Positions 34,954 through 38,249 of a stretch of 38,249 bases of DNA are shown here, piece after piece. The translations under genes and the position numbers were made by a program. Numbering within the stretch: position 1 is the first letter of the stretch; each line of letters starts with the position of its first letter. The notes under the pieces are model-generated. The model saw only the letters and a list, made by a program, of their open reading frames with translations. It did not search any database and was not told where the DNA came from. This stretch comes from CAZDCZ01 sp964504155. GTDB lineage: Bacteria > Bacteroidota > Bacteroidia > Bacteroidales > UBA12077. Where the stretch lies: NCBI GenBank assembly GCA_964504155.1, contig CAZDCZ010000020.1:1-38249 (forward strand), written 5' to 3'.

Positions 34954-35862
34954 ATGAAACCAACATTATTAGTATTAGCAGCAGGAATGGGAAGTAGATA
35001 CGGAGGATTAAAACAAGTTGATAAAATTGGACCCTCGGGCGAAACAATTGTCGATTATTCTGTATACGATGCTGTACGTGCAGGTTTTAAGAAAGTAGTA
35101 TTTATTATCAGAAAAGATATAGAAGATGCATTTAAGGAAGTGTATCACCAGAATTTGTCGAAACATATCGAAGTAGAATATGTATATCAAGAACTCGATA
35201 ATGTACCCGAAGGAATTAATGTACCAAAAGAAAGAGAAAAGCCTTGGGGAACATGCCATGCTGTTATGATGGGGAAAGATAAAATAAACGAACCTTTTGC
35301 TGTTATTAATGCCGACGATTTTTATGGTGCCGATGCATTGCAGAAAATGCACGATTTCCTTGTTACGCTCGATAATAGTAAGCAAAGTTCTTATTGTATG
35401 GTTGCTTATCAGTTAGACAAAACATTGTCGGATAATGGTTATGTGTCGCGTGGGGTATGTAAAACCGACGAGAATTCATTCTTAATAGATGTAAAAGAAC
35501 ATACACATATTGAAAAGAAGAACGGTAAAATTTTATTCGAAGACGAAGATGGAAGCGAGAAGCTTCTTACCGGAAAAGAAATAGTGTCGATGAATATGTG
35601 GGGATTTAACACCTCGTTTTTCGATTATAGCGAGCAACAGTTTAAAGATTTTATTAAAGAGAACTATAACGAACTAAAAGCCGAATTTTATATTCCTACA
35701 GTTGCCAATAAACTTATTAACGATGGTACAGTGAAATTAAAAGTTTTAGAAACCGATAGTCGGTGGTGTGGAGTAACATATCAGGAAGATAAACCTGTTG
35801 TTATCGAAACTATTAAAAAATTAATCGAAGAATCGGTTTATCCCGAAAAATTGTGGAAATAG
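34954..35862 (+). CDS. NTP_transferase-type nucleotidyltransferase
   Basis: A 302-residue cytosolic enzyme of the sugar-phosphate nucleotidyltransferase fold. The N-terminal nucleotide-binding motif is LVLAAGMGSRYGGLKQVDKIGPSGE (residues 6-30, with the G-x-G-x-R core and a later Lys). After it comes FAVINADDFYGADAL (residues about 113-127), where the DD pair is the metal-binding site. The family joins NTP to sugar or small-alcohol phosphates for cell-wall or capsule precursors. No partner gene is adjacent, so the substrate is undetermined. It sits between a repeat region and a restriction-modification locus. Confidence 0.88.
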   Translation: MKPTLLVLAAGMGSRYGGLKQVDKIGPSGETIVDYSVYDAVRAGFKKVVFIIRKDIEDAFKEVYHQNLSKHIEVEYVYQELDNVPEGINVPKEREKPWGTCHAVMMGKDKINEPFAVINADDFYGADALQKMHDFLVTLDNSKQSSYCMVAYQLDKTLSDNGYVSRGVCKTDENSFLIDVKEHTHIEKKNGKILFEDEDGSEKLLTGKEIVSMNMWGFNTSFFDYSEQQFKDFIKENYNELKAEFYIPTVANKLINDGTVKLKVLETDSRWCGVTYQEDKPVVIETIKKLIEESVYPEKLWK

Positions 35863-36211
35863 AAAATCTTGTTTTTTCTCCATTGTTTATTACTGACAAA
35901 CAGACCGTGCGTTTTTTAACATATTACATGCAGGGCGATTTGTAATTTACAAAGAACAAAAGCGCAAATAAAATTGCTTCCCAACGAGACAGGGCTTCAA
36001 ATTCAAGCGGGGCTTTATTGGTTTCTTGACAAAAAATATTAACTTTAACCGTATAAACGGTTTTACAGTGAATCAAGGGAAAAATCCTCGCCAAAGCTTA
36101 AGCCGAGACTGTTATGGGTAAGGCAAAAAAAAGAGTAACTGCAATAAATGAAATTTCGAGAACAACAAAATAAATAGTATTTTTATAATTTAAAATATTA
36201 AAGAATTAAGA
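35863..36211. other. Intergenic region before the restriction-modification locus
   Basis: No gene is evident. A small perfect hairpin AACCGT-ATAA-ACGGTT lies at 36047-36062. The base composition is visibly richer in G and C than most intergenic DNA here, which fits a boundary of acquired DNA, but no direct repeats or integrase mark an insertion. Confidence 0.5.
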
Positions 36212-36993
36212 ATGAATAAATGGACTAAATTAAGTATAGAATATGCAAATCAACGCTCATATCTTGATGACTTATTTCAAGTATATCCAACTTTCCCGAA
36301 GGAATTAGAGAGATAAATAATGATATATGGAAAGATGTTGAAAATGCTTTTAAAAAGAAAAATAACATTACTTTGGTAAAGGAGTTGCTTAAACTTGATT
36401 TATTTCCAATAAAAGACAGTTATATTGCTTATCTCAAAAGAGATAAAACCTCAATAGAAAGAAATCCTAAAACAATTAATAGTATTAGTGGCAGACTATA
36501 CAAAATGGGACTTAATAAAATTTTTGAACGATGTAGCGAACCAAAAGAAACCAATCGACAAATTGGACCAATGTTTAAAGATTGGTTAAATAATAAAACA
36601 TTAGGTATTCAACCAGTTTCAATAGACGAATTTACATCAAATAATGAAGATGCAATTTTAGATGCGAGTGATAAAGCAATGATGGATTTTGCAAAAGAAC
36701 ATTTGAATTACAATCATAATAAAGGACTTGATTTTGTAGCAAGATTTAATGGGCAGTATGTAATTGGCGAAACCAAATTTTTAACTGATTTTGGTGGTCA
36801 TCAGAATGCTCAATTCAATGATGCAATAAACACAATTGAAACTAAAAAAGTGAAAGCAATAAAAATTGCTATTCTTGACGGAGTGCTTTACATTAAAGGA
36901 AAGAACAAAATGCACAAATCAATAACAGAATTGTATAAAGATTACAATATTATGAGTGCATTAGTGTTGCGTGAATTCTTATATCAACTTTAA
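36212..36993 (+). pseudogene. Type II restriction endonuclease, frameshifted (Tsp45I-like)
   Basis: From ATG 36212 the frame reads MNKWTKLSIEYANQRSYLDDLFQVYPT and then hits a stop at 36314-36316. At about 36292-36295 (ACTTTCCC) the frame must change by the loss of one base; the new frame then continues PEGIREINNDIWKDVENAFKKK without interruption to 36993. The joined protein would be about 260 residues. A PD-(D/E)xK-like nuclease core is visible downstream: the Asp of KGLDF (about 36730) and ETK in VIGETKF. The overall sequence reminds me of the Tsp45I (GTSAC) family; this is recollection, not a search. Translation could restart at TTG 36373, keeping the nuclease core but losing the N-terminus. 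An assembly error is also possible. Confidence 0.7.
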
Positions 36994-37005
36994 AAGGACA
37001 GCATT

Positions 37006-38079
37006 ATGGAAAGTTTACTAATTAAAGGAGATAATATAAAAGCAATTGACTTGCTATTAAATAAAAAGAGTTTAAAAGGCAAAATTGATTTAATATATAT
37101 AGACCCACCTTTTGCAACTAATGGAAACTTTACAATAACTGACGGTAGAGCAACAACTATTAGTAACTCAAAAAATGGAGAAGTTGCTTATTCTGACAAA
37201 CTTGTAGGGACAGAATTTATTGAATATTTAAGAGAGCGATTGATTTTATTAAGAGAATTATTATCTAATAAAGGTTCAATTTATTTACACATAGATTATA
37301 AAATTGGTCATTATGTAAAAATAATGATGGATGAAGTATTTGGTATTGAAAATTTTAGGAATGATATTACACGAATAAAATGTAATCCTAAAAATTTTAA
37401 ACGAACCGGATACGGAAATATAAAGGATTTAATTCTTTTTTATTCAAAATCTGAGAAACCTATTTGGAACGAGCCAAAAGAACCATATAGCAAAGAAGAT
37501 ATTATAAAATTATTTGCAAAAAAAGAAAAAAACGGAAGACGTTATACAACTGTTCCAATTCACGCACCCGGTGAAACACAGAATGGAAATTCATCTAAAC
37601 CATTCAAAGGAATGTTGCCACCAAAAGGCAGACATTGGCGAACAGATGTTGAAACATTAGAAAAATGGGATAAGGAAGGATTATTAGAATGGTCATCAAC
37701 CGGTAATCCGAGAAAAAAAATATACGTTGATGAACGAGAAGGTAAAAGAGTTCAAGATATTTGGGAATTTAAAGATTCTCAATATCCAACTTATCCGACA
37801 GAAAAAAATCAAGGACTTTTAGATTTAATAATTAAAACATCGTCAAATCAAGATAGTATTGTTTTAGATTGTTTCTGTGGTTCTGGAACGACCTTGAAGT
37901 CTGCACATTCCTTAAATAGAAAGTGGATTGGAATAGATAAATCTGATTTAGCGATTGAAGCAACAAAAAATAAGTTAGAAACTATTTCGGGAGATTTATT
38001 TGTTGAAAAACCTAAATATGAATATATAGAAATGAACGAAGCCCAGCCCACAACACCTAAAAATATAAAAGTTCTGTAG
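37006..38079 (+). CDS. DNA adenine/cytosine-N4 methyltransferase, beta class
   Basis: A 357-residue DNA methyltransferase that starts 12 bp after the endonuclease stop. The catalytic motif IV, DLIYIDPPF (DPPF at 33-36), precedes the SAM-binding motif I, DCFCGSGTT (at about 289-297). That order defines the beta class of amino-methyltransferases, mostly N6-adenine. Motif X-like sequence is near the C-terminal TYPTEKNQGLLDLII. The target-recognition stretch lies between (about 120-250). It would protect the sites cut by the paired endonuclease; since that gene is frameshifted here, the enzyme may now act as an orphan. Specificity cannot be read from sequence. The frame is intact. Confidence 0.93.
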   Translation: MESLLIKGDNIKAIDLLLNKKSLKGKIDLIYIDPPFATNGNFTITDGRATTISNSKNGEVAYSDKLVGTEFIEYLRERLILLRELLSNKGSIYLHIDYKIGHYVKIMMDEVFGIENFRNDITRIKCNPKNFKRTGYGNIKDLILFYSKSEKPIWNEPKEPYSKEDIIKLFAKKEKNGRRYTTVPIHAPGETQNGNSSKPFKGMLPPKGRHWRTDVETLEKWDKEGLLEWSSTGNPRKKIYVDEREGKRVQDIWEFKDSQYPTYPTEKNQGLLDLIIKTSSNQDSIVLDCFCGSGTTLKSAHSLNRKWIGIDKSDLAIEATKNKLETISGDLFVEKPKYEYIEMNEAQPTTPKNIKVL

Positions 38080-38249
38080 AGCAAGGTCTGCTACAGTTTT
38101 TATATTTGTTGTTGAGCTTAACCCGCTTGCGCCGACATGTTGTCGGTGCTAATACTTGTTGTTATTTTCATTTATGTTTATTATTTTGTTTATATTTGAT
38201 TTATGTATGATAAATATAAGATAAGGATAAAGCATACTTTATAACAGTA
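38080..38249. other. Terminal non-coding stretch
   Basis: It holds a short inverted repeat CCGAC-ATGTT-GTCGG (38132-38146) within a G/C-richer patch after the methyltransferase. The rest is AT-rich with no visible gene before the window ends. Confidence 0.5.

Noticed and set aside
1..38249. CRISPR arrays, phage genes, integrases or a defence island
   Set aside because: No regularly spaced repeats, cas genes, phage structural genes or integrase seen; only the restriction-modification pair is defence-related.

Overview
This is a very AT-rich chromosomal window from a member of the Bacteroidota, probably a Bacteroidales/Marinilabiliales-type anaerobe or facultative organism. The evidence is the DUF4252 proteins, FecI/FecR pairs with a DUF4974 tail, STN and CarboxypepD_reg domains, a BACON-like lipoprotein, DUF6132, and promoters of the form TTG-N19-TAnnTTTG, seen cleanly in front of two tRNA genes. 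One run of 100 N (26066-26165) marks a scaffold join, so this is a draft assembly.

Layout. 1-255: two tandem tRNA-Lys(TTT) genes on the minus strand, the first cut by the window edge. 602-3876: a thioesterase, then an envelope-signalling cluster with three paralogous DUF4252 exported proteins around an ECF sigma factor and a one-pass anti-sigma-like protein. 4043-8972: two large soluble PAS-rich sensor kinases. 9254-10207: an AEC carrier. 10413-15015: an ECF sigma/FecR pair flanked by two paralogous exported CarboxypepD_reg proteins, only one of which has an STN signalling domain; neither has room for a TonB-dependent barrel. 15016-16938: a palindrome cluster and two lipoproteins. 17191-23483: a PPi-type phosphofructokinase and a 1654-residue tandem UvrA-like protein with four ABC modules and no UvrB-binding insertion. 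23953-26064: an M3 peptidase lipoprotein.

After the gap, citF, a SAM methyltransferase and ywbE form a compact minus-strand operon; citF has no other citrate lyase subunit nearby. 28702-30129 is a graveyard: an IS4/DUF4372-type transposase pseudogene interrupted by a 130-bp MITE-like element with 16-bp terminal inverted repeats and a 6-bp target duplication, its 3' part joined to a decayed dinB 3' fragment. Then come a YIP1-like membrane protein, a strong bidirectional terminator, a minus-strand thioredoxin/DUF6132 cluster, a sodium:solute symporter, a REP-like repeat region, a nucleotidyltransferase, and a type II restriction-modification pair whose endonuclease is frameshifted while the methyltransferase is intact.

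The strongest candidates for new biology are the barrel-less STN/FecR/sigma system with its STN-less paralog, the DUF4252 sigma cluster, and the double UvrA with a Walker B Asp-to-Asn change in module 2. The MITE-in-transposase-next-to-dinB arrangement is the clearest structural discovery made directly from the bases.
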